Notes: generated by a model not told the origin, from the sequence alone. A stretch of DNA of 64,000 bases from Mycolicibacter virginiensis (GCF_022374935.2 NZ_CP092430.2:806001-870000); one strand, 5' to 3'; shown: positions 27,466 through 36,397, counted from the first letter of the stretch. Numbers and translations: made by a program.

Positions 27466-28223
27466 TGGCCGGCTACTTCGACCTGACCGGGCGCGCCGCG
27501 GTGGTGACCGGGGCGGCCGGAGGCATCGGCTCGGCGGTCGCGGCCGCGCTCGCCGAAGCTGGGGCGGCGGTTCTGGTCACCGACGTCGACGGGGATGCGG
27601 CAGCCTCGGTGGCCGAACGGATTTCGGCCTCTGGTGGCCGGGCCGCATCGGCGGCGCTCGATGTCACAGACCGGGACTCGGCCGAGGCGGCCGCCGCCAA
27701 GGCCGCGGAACTGGCCGACGGAAAGATCCACATCCTGATCAACAATGCCGGAGTGACTCGCCCGGCGATGTTCGAGAAGTTGACCGCCGAGTCGATGCGG
27801 CTGCTGCTCGATGTGCACACCATCGGCGCCTTCAACTGCACCCACGCGGTGCTGCCCTACATCCCCACCGACGGCACCGGCCGCATCGTCAACGTGACCT
27901 CGGCGGCGGGCCTGACCGGCACCCTCGGGCAGGTCAACTACTCGGCGGCCAAGGCGGCGCTGATCGGCTTCACCAAGTCGCTGGCCCGGGAACTGGCGAC
28001 CAAACAGATCTGCGTCAACGCGCTGGCACCGCTGGCGGCGACCCCGATGACCGAGACCATCCGCACCAATGAGAAGTTTGCGGCCAACATGATGAACCGC
28101 ATCCCGATGAAGCGCTGGGCCGAGCCCAGCGAGGTCGCCGGCGCGTTCGTCTTCATGGCCTCCGATGCCGCCTCCTACGTCACCGGCCAGGTCTTGCCGG
28201 TCGACGGCGGCATGGTGATGTGA
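27465..28223 (+). CDS. Short-chain dehydrogenase/reductase
   Basis: A 252-residue classical SDR with T-G-A-A-G-G-I-G, N-N-A-G-V-T, catalytic Ser in V-T-S-A-A and Y-S-A-A-K. It resembles 3-oxoacyl-ACP reductase/3-hydroxyacyl-CoA dehydrogenase members and would carry the hydroxyacyl oxidation step of this operon. The TGATG overlap with the dehydrogenase upstream and with the transferase downstream indicates co-translation. Confidence 0.93.
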   Translation: MAGYFDLTGRAAVVTGAAGGIGSAVAAALAEAGAAVLVTDVDGDAAASVAERISASGGRAASAALDVTDRDSAEAAAAKAAELADGKIHILINNAGVTRPAMFEKLTAESMRLLLDVHTIGAFNCTHAVLPYIPTDGTGRIVNVTSAAGLTGTLGQVNYSAAKAALIGFTKSLARELATKQICVNALAPLAATPMTETIRTNEKFAANMMNRIPMKRWAEPSEVAGAFVFMASDAASYVTGQVLPVDGGMVM

Positions 28224-29446
28224 TGCCGCAGGCCTCAACCGCGCCGCTGGCCGGCATCACGGTGGTGGCGCTGGAACAGGCGGTGTCGGCGCCCATGTGC
28301 ACCCGCGCCCTGGCCGACTTCGGCGCCCGGGTCATCAAGGTGGAAAACCCCCAGGGCGGCGATTTCGCCCGCTACTACGACAACGTGGTGCACGGCCAGG
28401 CCGCACACTTCGTCTGGGTCAACCGAGGCAAAGAGTCGCTGACCCTGGACTTGAAAAGCGAAGCGGGACGCGAGGTCCTGCACCGGCTGTTGGACCGCGC
28501 CGACGTGCTGGTGTCCAACCTCGCACCGGGTGCCACCGCGCGTCTGGGCCTTTCCACTGAACAGATGGCGCAACGGCACCCGAGCGTGATCGCCGTCGAG
28601 ATCGACGGCTACGGTACCGGCGGACCGCTGTCGCACAAGCGGGCCTACGACCTACTGGTGCAGGCCGAATCGGGGGTGTGCTCGGTGACCGGCAACCCGG
28701 GCGCCCCGGCCAAACCGGGCCCGCCGGTCGCCGATGTCACCACCGGCCTCTACGCGGCGCTGTCGATCATGGCGCTGCTGGTCGGCTGCAAAGGAGCAGG
28801 TGCCCAACCGGATTCACCGGCACCATCGGTCAGCGTCAGCCTATTCGACACGATGGCCGAGATGATGGGCTACCACCTGACCTACGCGCGGCACTCCGGC
28901 ATCGACCAGCAGCCGCTGGGCATGAGCTCACCCGCGGTGGCGCCCTACGGCGCCTATCCGACCGCGGACGGGCACACCGTGGTGCTGGGCACCACCAACG
29001 ACCGCGAATGGCAGCGGCTGGCCCGGGAACTGCTGGGCCGCAACGATCTCGCCGATGATCCACGCTTTGCCGGCAACGCCGACCGGGTCGCGAACCGGGC
29101 GATCCTGGACGAGGCGATCGCCGCGTGGTGCGCCCGCCACGACCTGGCCCACATCCAGGACGCCGCCGACGCCGCCGGGATCGGCAACGCCCGGTACAAC
29201 ACGCCCAGCGACGTGCTGGCGCATCCCCAACTGGCTGACCGCGATCGCTGGCACACCATCGATACCCCGGCCGGCGCAATCCCGTCGCTGTTGCCGCCGC
29301 CGGTGATCTCCGGCTACCAGCCGCCGATGGGGGCAGTGCCGGGCCTGGGTGAGCACACCGAAACGGTGCTGGACGAACTGGGTCTGACCGGCGAGGAGAT
29401 CGTCGCCCTGCGCGCCGACGGTGTCATACGGCAGGCTGGGCGCTGA
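28223..29446 (+). CDS. CaiB/BaiF-type CoA transferase (family III)
   Basis: A 407-residue family III CoA transferase or racemase: G-I-T-V-V-A-L-E-Q-A-V-S-A-P core, I-K-V-E-N-P-Q-G-G-D and A-Y-D-L-L-V-Q-A with the catalytic Asp. The V-N-R-G-K-E-S-L-T-L-D-L segment is standard. ATG 28223 overlaps the SDR stop; a GTG three bases earlier is also in frame. Operon position suggests transfer of CoA between pathway acids. Confidence 0.9.
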   Translation: MPQASTAPLAGITVVALEQAVSAPMCTRALADFGARVIKVENPQGGDFARYYDNVVHGQAAHFVWVNRGKESLTLDLKSEAGREVLHRLLDRADVLVSNLAPGATARLGLSTEQMAQRHPSVIAVEIDGYGTGGPLSHKRAYDLLVQAESGVCSVTGNPGAPAKPGPPVADVTTGLYAALSIMALLVGCKGAGAQPDSPAPSVSVSLFDTMAEMMGYHLTYARHSGIDQQPLGMSSPAVAPYGAYPTADGHTVVLGTTNDREWQRLARELLGRNDLADDPRFAGNADRVANRAILDEAIAAWCARHDLAHIQDAADAAGIGNARYNTPSDVLAHPQLADRDRWHTIDTPAGAIPSLLPPPVISGYQPPMGAVPGLGEHTETVLDELGLTGEEIVALRADGVIRQAGR

Positions 29447-30246
29447 TGGCTTCCGACGAAGTACTGCTGCGCGCCGACCGTGATGGCGTGCGGACGCTGA
29501 CCCTGAACCGGCCCGCCCGTAAGAACGCGATCAACCCGGAGTTGTGGCGCGTGCTGCGCGACGCACTGCGCGACGCCGCCGACGACCCCGACCTGCGTGC
29601 CCTGGTGATCACCGGCGCCGGCGGGGCGTTCTGCTCGGGCGCTGACATCGGCACACCAGATGAGGTGCACCCGGTGGAGAAACTGCGCCGGTTGTCCGAC
29701 GTCGCACTGGCCCTGCACGAGTTGACCATCCCCACCATCGCGAAGGTGACCGGCGTCGCCGTGGGGGCCGGCTGGAACCTGGCGCTGGGCTGCGACCTGG
29801 TGGTCGCGACACCGGAATCGACGTTCTGCCAGATCTTCTCGAAGCGCGGGCTCTCGATCGACCTGGCCGGATCCTGGTTGCTGCCCAAACTCGTCGGGCT
29901 GCAACAGGCCAAGCGGCTCGCACTACTTGCCGAGACCATCGACGCCGGCGAGGCGCAGGCGCTGAACCTGGTGACCTGGGTGGTGGGCGCCGGCGAGATC
30001 GACGAATTCGTGGACGAGCTCGCCGACCGGCTGGCCGCCGGCCCGCCGCGAGCGTTGGCGCAGACCAAGGCGCTGCTCAACCAGGGCGCCGATGCCACCC
30101 TGCCCGAGGCCCTGGCCAATGAGGCGCGGGCGCAGATCGTGAACTTCGCGGGCACCGATGCCGCGGAAGCCTATGCGGCGTTCGCCGAGAAGCGTCCGCC
30201 GCGCTTCACCGGCGGGTGGCCGCCGAAGTCAACGAGATCGGAGTAG
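29446..30246 (+). CDS. Enoyl-CoA hydratase/isomerase family protein
   Basis: A 266-residue crotonase-fold protein with G-G-A-F-C-S-G-A-D-I and K-V-T-G-V-A-V-G-A-G-W-N oxyanion-hole segments. The usual catalytic loop reads F-S-K-R-G-L-S-I-D-L-A-G-S, so the second acidic residue is an Asp and the first is absent, as in isomerases. It is TGATG-coupled to the CoA transferase upstream and lies 4 bp before the thiolase. Confidence 0.89.
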   Translation: MASDEVLLRADRDGVRTLTLNRPARKNAINPELWRVLRDALRDAADDPDLRALVITGAGGAFCSGADIGTPDEVHPVEKLRRLSDVALALHELTIPTIAKVTGVAVGAGWNLALGCDLVVATPESTFCQIFSKRGLSIDLAGSWLLPKLVGLQQAKRLALLAETIDAGEAQALNLVTWVVGAGEIDEFVDELADRLAAGPPRALAQTKALLNQGADATLPEALANEARAQIVNFAGTDAAEAYAAFAEKRPPRFTGGWPPKSTRSE

Positions 30247-30250
30247 TCAG

Positions 30251-31396
30251 ATGCGACCCACGGTGATCGTCGGAGCGGTGCGCACCCCTGTCGGAAAGCG
30301 CAACGGTGGGCTGGCCGGCACGCATGCCGCAGACCTGTCCGCGATCGTGCTCAACGAACTGATGGAGCGCACCGGAACCGACCCCGGCATCGTCGACGAC
30401 GTGGTGTGGGGCTGCGTGTCGCAGGTGGGCGATCAGTCCTCCAACATCGGCCGGTACGCGGTGCTGGCCGCCGGCTGGCCAGAACACGTCCCGGCAACCA
30501 CCGTCAACCGGGCCTGCGGCTCCAGCCAGCAGGCGCTGGACTTTGCGGTGCAGGCCGTGATGTCGGGCCAGCAGGACATCGTGGTCGCCGGCGGCGTGGA
30601 GGTGATGAGTCGGGTTCCGCTCGGCGCGGCCCGGGCCACCGGCGAACCCTTCGGCCCGAAAGCACTGGCCCGCTATGACGGTTTCGTGTTCAACCAGGGC
30701 GTCGGCGCCGAGATGATCTGCGAGAAATGGGGTTTCGACCGAGCCCAGGTCGATGAGTATTCGGCGCGCTCGCACGAGTTGGCCGCCGCCGCCCAGGACA
30801 TCGGTGCGTTCCGCGATCAGATCGTCCCGGTCGCGACCGACGGCGGCGTGGTGGACGCCGACGAAGGCATCCGCCGCGGCACCACCGCCGAGAAGCTGGC
30901 CGGGCTCAAGCCGGCCTTCCGTGCGGACGGATTGATCCACGCCGGCAACTCGTCGCAGATCTCCGACGGCGCCGCAGCGCTTTTGGTGATGAGCGAGGAC
31001 GAGGCCACCCGGCGCGGGCTGACCCCGCTGGTGCGCTACACCGCCGGCGCGGTAACCGGCGCCGACCCGGTGCTGATGCTCACCGGGCCCATCCCGGCGA
31101 CTGCGAAGGTGCTCAAGCGGGCCGGACTGGGCATCGACGAGATCGGCGTCTTCGAAGTCAACGAGGCCTTCGCCCCCGTGCCGATGGCGTGGCTGGCCGA
31201 GACCGGCGCCGACGCCAAGCGGCTCAACCCACTCGGCGGGGCGATCGCATTGGGTCACCCGCTCGGTGCATCGGGGGCGGTGCTGATGATCCGGATGATT
31301 CACCACATGCGCGACAACGGGATTCGCTACGGCCTGCAGACCATGTGCGAAGGCGGCGGCACCGCCAACGCCACGATCGTCGAGCTGTGTGGTTAG
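30251..31396 (+). CDS. Acetyl-CoA acyltransferase (thiolase)
   Basis: A 381-residue thiolase with the complete catalytic set: nucleophile Cys in N-R-A-C-G-S-S, N-E-A-F-A, G-G-A-I-A-L-G-H-P-L-G-A-S-G with the His, and the second Cys in M-C-E-G-G-G. It cleaves 3-oxoacyl-CoA to acetyl- or propionyl-CoA plus a shortened acyl-CoA. With the dehydrogenase, hydratase and SDR in the same operon it completes one beta-oxidation cycle. Confidence 0.94.
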   Translation: MRPTVIVGAVRTPVGKRNGGLAGTHAADLSAIVLNELMERTGTDPGIVDDVVWGCVSQVGDQSSNIGRYAVLAAGWPEHVPATTVNRACGSSQQALDFAVQAVMSGQQDIVVAGGVEVMSRVPLGAARATGEPFGPKALARYDGFVFNQGVGAEMICEKWGFDRAQVDEYSARSHELAAAAQDIGAFRDQIVPVATDGGVVDADEGIRRGTTAEKLAGLKPAFRADGLIHAGNSSQISDGAAALLVMSEDEATRRGLTPLVRYTAGAVTGADPVLMLTGPIPATAKVLKRAGLGIDEIGVFEVNEAFAPVPMAWLAETGADAKRLNPLGGAIALGHPLGASGAVLMIRMIHHMRDNGIRYGLQTMCEGGGTANATIVELCG

Positions 31397-31406
31397 GGGA
31401 CTGTTC

Positions 31407-32555
31407 ATGCGGCGCGACCTGTTCACGCAAGACCACGAGTCATTCCGGGCCTTGGCCCGAGACTTCGTCGAGAAGCACGTGGTGCCCGAATACGCCAACT
31501 GGGAGAAGGCCGGCCGGATGCCCCGCGAGGTGTTCGAGCACCTGGGATCGCTGGGGATGCTGGGGATGGCCATTCCCGAGGAGTACGGCGGCGCGGGCGT
31601 CGAGGACTATCGCTACAACGTTGTGCTGCAAGAAGAGGCGGCGCGCGCCCTGGTCACGCTGTCCACGGTGCGCACCCAGCTCGAGGTGATCCTGCCGTAT
31701 TTCCTGCACTACACGAACGACGAGCAGCGGGCGCGCTGGTTCCCCGGGATGGCGGCCGGCAAGCTGCTCACCGCGATCGCGATGACCGAGCCCGGCACCG
31801 GATCGGATCTGGCCGGGATGCGCACCACGGCCGTGCGAGACGGCGACGACTACATCCTCAACGGCGCCAAGACGTTCATCACCGGCGGCATCCAGGCCGA
31901 CCTGGTGATCGTGGTGGCCCGCACCTCGACCGACCCCGACAACCGTCGCAGCGGGCTGACCCTGTTGGTGGTCGAGGAGGGCATGGCCGGCTTCGAGCGC
32001 GGCCGCGAGCTGGACAAGATGGGCTGCAAGGTCCAAGACACCGCCGAGTTGTCCTTCACCGATGTGCGGGTGCCGGTGGCCAACCGGCTGGGGGCCGACG
32101 GCGAGGCCTTCAGCTACCTGGGCCACAACCTCGCCCAGGAGCGGCTCACGGTGGCGGTCGGGTCGGTCGCGCAGGCCCGCTCAGCCCTGGCCGCGACCAT
32201 CGACTACGTCCAGAACCGCAACGTGTTCGGTTCGCCGGTCGCGTCGTTCCAGAACACCAAGTTCGAGTTGGCGGCGGTCTCCACCGAGATCGAGGCGGCC
32301 CAGTGCATGCTCGACCGGGCGGTCGCCGACCACGTCGAGGGAGTGTTGTCGGGCGCCGACGCCGCCCGCACCAAACTGTTCTGCACCGAGATGCAGGCCC
32401 GGGTCATCGACCGCTGCCTGCAGCTGTTCGGCGGCTACGGCTACATGATGGAATACCCGATCGCCCGGCTGTACACCGATGCGCGGGTGGCCCGGATCTA
32501 TGCCGGGACCAGCGAGGTGATGAAGATGATCGTCGCCAAGTCGCTGGGTTTGTAG
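31407..32555 (+). CDS. Acyl-CoA dehydrogenase (FadE), helix-G Glu type
   Basis: A 382-residue full-length acyl-CoA dehydrogenase: A-M-T-E-P-G-T-G-S-D-L flavin block, G-A-K-T-F-I-T-G-G and F-G-G-Y-G-Y-M-M-E-Y. At the classical catalytic site it has Y-A-G-T-S-E, with Ala in place of Glu, but L-A-Q-E-R-L in helix G supplies the base as in isovaleryl-CoA dehydrogenase. This type favours branched or bulky chains. ATG 31407 with AGGGGA upstream is preferred over GTG 31389, which overlaps the thiolase. Last gene of the operon. Confidence 0.92.
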   Translation: MRRDLFTQDHESFRALARDFVEKHVVPEYANWEKAGRMPREVFEHLGSLGMLGMAIPEEYGGAGVEDYRYNVVLQEEAARALVTLSTVRTQLEVILPYFLHYTNDEQRARWFPGMAAGKLLTAIAMTEPGTGSDLAGMRTTAVRDGDDYILNGAKTFITGGIQADLVIVVARTSTDPDNRRSGLTLLVVEEGMAGFERGRELDKMGCKVQDTAELSFTDVRVPVANRLGADGEAFSYLGHNLAQERLTVAVGSVAQARSALAATIDYVQNRNVFGSPVASFQNTKFELAAVSTEIEAAQCMLDRAVADHVEGVLSGADAARTKLFCTEMQARVIDRCLQLFGGYGYMMEYPIARLYTDARVARIYAGTSEVMKMIVAKSLGL

Positions 32556-32622
32556 GCCGGGACCCCACGTTTGTGAGCGCGTAACCAAAATTTGTTTGAT
32601 GAGACCCTTGTCACAGCAGGCC

Positions 32623-32656
32623 TAACCAACCTACTGTGTGTTCACTTGGTTGGTTA
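32623..32656. promoter_or_regulatory. Inverted repeat ahead of second TetR gene
   Basis: TAACCAACC and GGTTGGTTA are perfect 9-bp arms with a 16-bp spacer, ending 14 bp before the TetR start at 32671. It is a likely autoregulatory operator and is unrelated to the gagaa-ttctc palindrome. Confidence 0.65.
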
Positions 32657-32670
32657 AGCGAAGGAGACCG

Positions 32671-33285
32671 GTGACGTCACCCCGGCCGTACGCCACACTC
32701 CTCGCCAAAGGCGAGGACCGCAGGCAGCGGATTCTGTTGGCGGCTGAGCACCTGCTGGCGCGTAATGGCTGGCGCAACACCTCGCTGGCGCAGATCGCCC
32801 GCAACGCCGGCGTCAGCGCCGCCGGCCTGTTGCACCATTTCGCCTCCAAGGAGCAGCTGCTGCACGCGGTGCTCGATGCCCGCGACGCCGACGACGACAT
32901 TCACGCCGACCGCAGCGGCGACCTCATCGAGGAGATCCAGCGGGTTGCCGAGCGGTTCACCCGGGCGCCCGAGCTGGTCGGCACGTTCACCGTGCTGCTC
33001 GCCGAGAACGTCCTGCCCGAGGCGCCGCTGCACGACCGGATGCTGCACCGGTACCGCAGCGCGCTGGAGATCGTGGCCGACCTGATCCGGCGCGGCATGG
33101 ACGACGGCCGCTACCGCACAGACCTCAACGCGACCGCCAAGGCCGCGGAGATTATCGCCTTTATCAATGGAATGGAGATGTCATGGCTGCTGGATCCCTC
33201 AATACCTCTGACCGAAGTGTTCGCGGGGTACGCGGAAACGTTGGCCCGCGACTTCGCTCCGCAGGAAAAGGACGCCCGGCGGTGA
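32671..33285 (+). CDS. TetR-family transcriptional regulator
   Basis: A 204-residue regulator: N-terminal helix-turn-helix with S-L-A-Q-I-A-R-N-A-G-V-S-A-A-G-L-L-H-H-F and a helical ligand domain. The family represses its own gene and neighbours until a ligand binds. GTG 32671 follows AAGGAG by 6 nt; the frame is open further upstream, but that would cross the inverted repeat. It is probably translated together with the next gene, which begins within about 20 bp or overlaps. Confidence 0.9.
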   Translation: MTSPRPYATLLAKGEDRRQRILLAAEHLLARNGWRNTSLAQIARNAGVSAAGLLHHFASKEQLLHAVLDARDADDDIHADRSGDLIEEIQRVAERFTRAPELVGTFTVLLAENVLPEAPLHDRMLHRYRSALEIVADLIRRGMDDGRYRTDLNATAKAAEIIAFINGMEMSWLLDPSIPLTEVFAGYAETLARDFAPQEKDARR

Positions 33286-33305
33286 GCGGGGCCGGGGAGC
33301 AGGAC

Positions 33306-33830
33306 ATGCGCTACCGGTTCGACATCGTGGGCCGCAGCGTCGTCGACGTCGTGATGGCCGCCGGCGGCTGGCTCTATGACCGCGCGACGGCCGGCTGGGA
33401 CGTCACGGTCTTGATCGATGACGCCTCCAAGGAGCAAGACACCCGGCCCCTGGAGATCCTCGGCGCCAAGGTGCTGGACCTGGCATCGGTGCTCACCCAG
33501 TGGGAGCACTGGCCGCACCCGCAGACCATCGCGGTGTGCGCCGAGATGTTCGACGGCCACGCTCAGGTACGCCAGGGCGTGATCGACGCCCTGGAGCACA
33601 GCAGCACCGAGGTGACGTTGTGGGGCGACGTGCCGGCCGAATTGGACAGCGACGTCGACGCCCGCCACCATCGGCTCAGCGCGGCCGCTCGCGCCTTCAA
33701 GGCGCAGGCGCTGCGTGCAGCCGGCATCGACCCGGCGAGTTCGCACGCCTGGGACGCCCACATCGAGACGTTCCGCTGCGGGCCGGCGGCATGTACCTCG
33801 GTCGCGGCGGACCTGAGCCCAGCCAGCTGA
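33306..33830 (+). CDS. Uncharacterised actinobacterial protein
   Basis: A 174-residue soluble protein I cannot assign to a family. It is hydrophilic, has no membrane segment or signal peptide, contains an alternating alpha/beta-like first half (F-D-I-V-G-R-S-V-V-D-V-V; W-D-V-T-V-L-I-D-D) and ends with two Cys close together (R-C-G-P-A-A-C-T). GTG 33282, overlapping the TetR stop as GTGA, is an alternative start; ATG 33306 has GGAG 8 nt upstream. Its place between a TetR gene and an ABM-like protein suggests an accessory role under that regulator. Confidence 0.7.
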   Translation: MRYRFDIVGRSVVDVVMAAGGWLYDRATAGWDVTVLIDDASKEQDTRPLEILGAKVLDLASVLTQWEHWPHPQTIAVCAEMFDGHAQVRQGVIDALEHSSTEVTLWGDVPAELDSDVDARHHRLSAAARAFKAQALRAAGIDPASSHAWDAHIETFRCGPAACTSVAADLSPAS

Positions 33831-33855
33831 GGGGCGCGGGCAGCGCGCGACCGAA

Positions 33856-34509
33856 ATGACGCCTGACCCACTGGCCCGCTCCCTGGTGCTGGTGACCGAC
33901 TATCGGGTGCCGGATCCGGCCAAGGTCTGGCCGCTGATGCAGCGACACCGCGACAGCCTTGCCCACCTGGGCGCCCATCACGTGCTGGTCTACACCTCGA
34001 CCGTGGATCCGGGCCGGGTGCTGGCGGTGATGGCGATCCACGCCGCGCAGCCGGTGGTCGACCTGCTGCGCGATGAGGCCTTCATGGCCTGGTTCGACGC
34101 CGTCGGCGTCAGCGACATCCCGGCGGTATTCGCCGGATCATTGGTGGAGCGCATCGATCTCACCGACCCGCAGCTTGAACCGCCGGGTGTCGTCGTCGCA
34201 GCAGTGGCCGAAGTCGGCGACACCCAGGCGTTGATCTCCCACGTTCATGCCACCGAGAAACACTTCACCGCGGCCGGTATCCGAAAGATCCTGATATTCC
34301 AGGCCTTCGACAACCCGCGCGAGATCTTCATGCTGCAGGAAGCGGACGACGAGCTCGGCGCCGGGCAGTGGATCAACGAACCCGAATTCGCCTCCGAGTG
34401 GATCACCCGAGCCGGCGTCGGGATCTACCCGCCGGTGTTCGTCGGGCGCCTGGCGCATCTGATGCGCGTCGGCGACGAATCCGAAGCGGCCGACGAGCCG
34501 GCCAGCTAG
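33856..34509 (+). CDS. Tandem-duplicated alpha/beta-barrel (ABM/EthD-like) protein
   Basis: A 217-residue protein made of two similar halves. Residues about 8-100 (L-V-L-V-T-D-Y-R-V-P-D ... P-A-V-F-A-G-S-L-V-E-R-I) match residues about 110-207 (V-V-V-A-A-V-A-E-V-G-D ... P-P-V-F-V-G-R-L-A-H-L-M) in order and spacing. The pattern suggests two ferredoxin-like domains of the dimeric alpha/beta-barrel type fused in tandem. No catalytic function can be assigned. Its stop overlaps the stop of the convergent 100-residue protein (shared CTAG). Confidence 0.7.
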   Translation: MTPDPLARSLVLVTDYRVPDPAKVWPLMQRHRDSLAHLGAHHVLVYTSTVDPGRVLAVMAIHAAQPVVDLLRDEAFMAWFDAVGVSDIPAVFAGSLVERIDLTDPQLEPPGVVVAAVAEVGDTQALISHVHATEKHFTAAGIRKILIFQAFDNPREIFMLQEADDELGAGQWINEPEFASEWITRAGVGIYPPVFVGRLAHLMRVGDESEAADEPAS

Positions 34510-34808
34510 TCGCTGGCCGGCAGCGGCTTGGCTTCCTTGATGCTCAGCGGCACGGTACCGATGCTCAAGGTTCCGGCGCCGGCCTTGGTCACCAGCACCT
34601 CGGCGCCGGCGTCGTCGACGTAGCGCTTGCCCATCACCGCGCCGCCCGAGAAGTCCGGGTCCAGTGTTGCCCCACCGGAAGTCGTGTCGTCCAGCGGCAC
34701 CATCGGGGCGCCGCCGGCGCGCAGATCATCGAGGCTGTCGGCGGTCTTGACGACGATGACCTGGGTGTCGCAGACCTGACTCTTCAGGCGGGTGCCGGAC
34801 TTGATCAT
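34506..34808 (-). CDS. Small conserved protein coupled to an acyl-CoA ligase
   Basis: A 100-residue acidic protein beginning S-G-T-R-L-K-S-Q-V-C-D-T-Q-V-I-V-V-K and ending K-E-A-K-P-L-P-A-S-D, with G-K-R-Y in the middle. I recall similar small proteins next to actinobacterial acyl-CoA ligases but no defined function. Its start overlaps the ligase stop by ATGA, so it is made with the ligase and may be a partner or modulator of it. The single Cys near the N-terminus and the absence of hydrophobic segments point to a cytosolic protein. Confidence 0.8.
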   Translation of the reverse strand: MIKSGTRLKSQVCDTQVIVVKTADSLDDLRAGGAPMVPLDDTTSGGATLDPDFSGGAVMGKRYVDDAGAEVLVTKAGAGTLSIGTVPLSIKEAKPLPASD

Positions 34809-36328
34809 TGCGCCCCTTCGGCATTGGCGGTTTGCAGTGCGTCGATTTCAGAGACGAGTTCCCGGCGTAACACCTTGCCGGTCGGGGTGGTCGGCAACTC
34901 CGACCGAAAGACGATCCGGTCCGGGGTGCGGGATCCGCGCAGCTGCTGTCGAACATACTCGCGCAAGGCCTCGGAATCCGGCGACGCACCCGGTACCGGT
35001 ACCACGCACGCGACGATGATCTGTCCCCACTCCGGGTCGGGCGCGCCGACCACCGCGACTTCGCGCACCTCGGGATGTTCGACCAGCACGTCCTCGATCT
35101 CGGCGGGGGCGATGTTCTCCCCGCCCCGGATGATGGTGTCGTCGGAGCGCCCAACGATGAACAGATAGCCGTCCTCGTCGAGCACAGCAAGGTCGCGGGT
35201 GGGGAACCAGCCCTCGGCGTCGAGCACCGATCCGATGCCGGTGTATTTGCCCGAAACCTGTTCGCCGCGCACGTACAGCTCGCCGGGTTGTCCGGCTTCG
35301 AGCACCCGGCCTTCGTCGTCGCGGATGACGGCTTCGATCCCGGGCACCGCGCGCCCGACCGACCCCAACCGCTTGCGGACGGCTTCCTGGGTGGACGCGT
35401 AGGCGGTTCGGTGGTCTTCGGGGGTCAGCACCGCGACCGTCGAACTGGTCTCGGTCAGACCATAGGCATTGACGAAGCCGACTTCGGGCAGCAGGTCCAG
35501 TGCCCGGCGCACCAGCGGCAGTGCCACTTTGGAGCCGCCGTAGGCGAGGTTGCGCAGAGTGGCCAGCGGGGTCGGGCGGGATTCCAGCTCGGAGACGATG
35601 CGCTCCAACATGGTTGGGACCACGGTCGCGGTGGTCACCGCCTCGGTGTTGACCAGCCGGATCCATTCCGAGGCGCTGAACCGGCGCAGATAGACCGCTT
35701 TGCGACCGGCGTAGAGATTGCTCAGCGCCGCGCCGACGCCGGCGATGTGATACGGCGGAACGCAAATCAGTGCGGCATCCGACGGATCCGCGGAGCCGAA
35801 CTCGACCGTCTGTGTCACGTAGCTGGTCAGGTTATTGTGCGTCAGCTCAACGGCTTTGGGCGCCGAAGTGGTCCCCGAGGTGAACAGCACCACCGCCACG
35901 TCGTCGGGGTCGGGCCACTGTACCGTGGGCGTGGCGGTCTGAGCGCGGGCGCAGAAGGTGTCGGAATCGATTACCGCGACGCCGATATCGCCGGCCTCGC
36001 CGATCATGTCGCGGTATTCCTTATCGACCACGACGAGCGGCTGCGGCAGTCGCTCGATCAGCTCGCGCAGCGCTTGGCCGCTGAGCCGGTAGTTCAGCGG
36101 TGCGAACGGCCGCCCGGAGCGCGCCGCGGAGAACAGCAGCAGCGGCAGCATGTCGCCACCCATCCCGACGTAGGCCACGCTGCCGGCGCCGGTCTCCTCG
36201 ATCACTCCCGCGCCGGCGTCGGCGAGGGCGTTGAGCTCCGCGGTGGTGTAGCGGGTGGTCTCGGAGACGACCGCAACCCGATCCGGGTCGGCGGATACCG
36301 CCATCTCCAGCAGCAGCGAAATGCTCAC
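34805..36328 (-). CDS. Acyl-CoA synthetase (FadD-type, AMP-forming)
   Basis: A 507-residue AMP-forming ligase: P-loop F-T-S-G-T-T-S-A-P-K (Ser replaces the usual second Gly region), Y-G-L-T-E-T-S-S adenine motif, R-G-G-E-N-I-A-P-A-E-I-E and the catalytic Lys in T-P-T-G-K. GTG 36328 opens a short divergent promoter (69 bp) shared with the enoyl-CoA hydratase at 36398; a degenerate copy of the cluster operator lies there. It is coupled to the 100-residue protein downstream. Confidence 0.91.
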   Translation of the reverse strand: MSISLLLEMAVSADPDRVAVVSETTRYTTAELNALADAGAGVIEETGAGSVAYVGMGGDMLPLLLFSAARSGRPFAPLNYRLSGQALRELIERLPQPLVVVDKEYRDMIGEAGDIGVAVIDSDTFCARAQTATPTVQWPDPDDVAVVLFTSGTTSAPKAVELTHNNLTSYVTQTVEFGSADPSDAALICVPPYHIAGVGAALSNLYAGRKAVYLRRFSASEWIRLVNTEAVTTATVVPTMLERIVSELESRPTPLATLRNLAYGGSKVALPLVRRALDLLPEVGFVNAYGLTETSSTVAVLTPEDHRTAYASTQEAVRKRLGSVGRAVPGIEAVIRDDEGRVLEAGQPGELYVRGEQVSGKYTGIGSVLDAEGWFPTRDLAVLDEDGYLFIVGRSDDTIIRGGENIAPAEIEDVLVEHPEVREVAVVGAPDPEWGQIIVACVVPVPGASPDSEALREYVRQQLRGSRTPDRIVFRSELPTTPTGKVLRRELVSEIDALQTANAEGAQ

Positions 36329-36350
36329 CGTTGCGCCCTCCGAACAGCCA

Positions 36351-36367
36351 TGAGAACGACATTATCA
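36351..36367. promoter_or_regulatory. Degenerate operator in divergent promoter
   Basis: TGAGAACGACATTATCA matches the core of the 26227-26241 palindrome at 11 of 15 positions. It lies in the 69-bp gap between the FadD and hydratase starts, suitable for control of both directions. Confidence 0.45.
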
Positions 36368-36397
36368 TTTTTCGGTAGTTTCGATATCGTACGGGCC

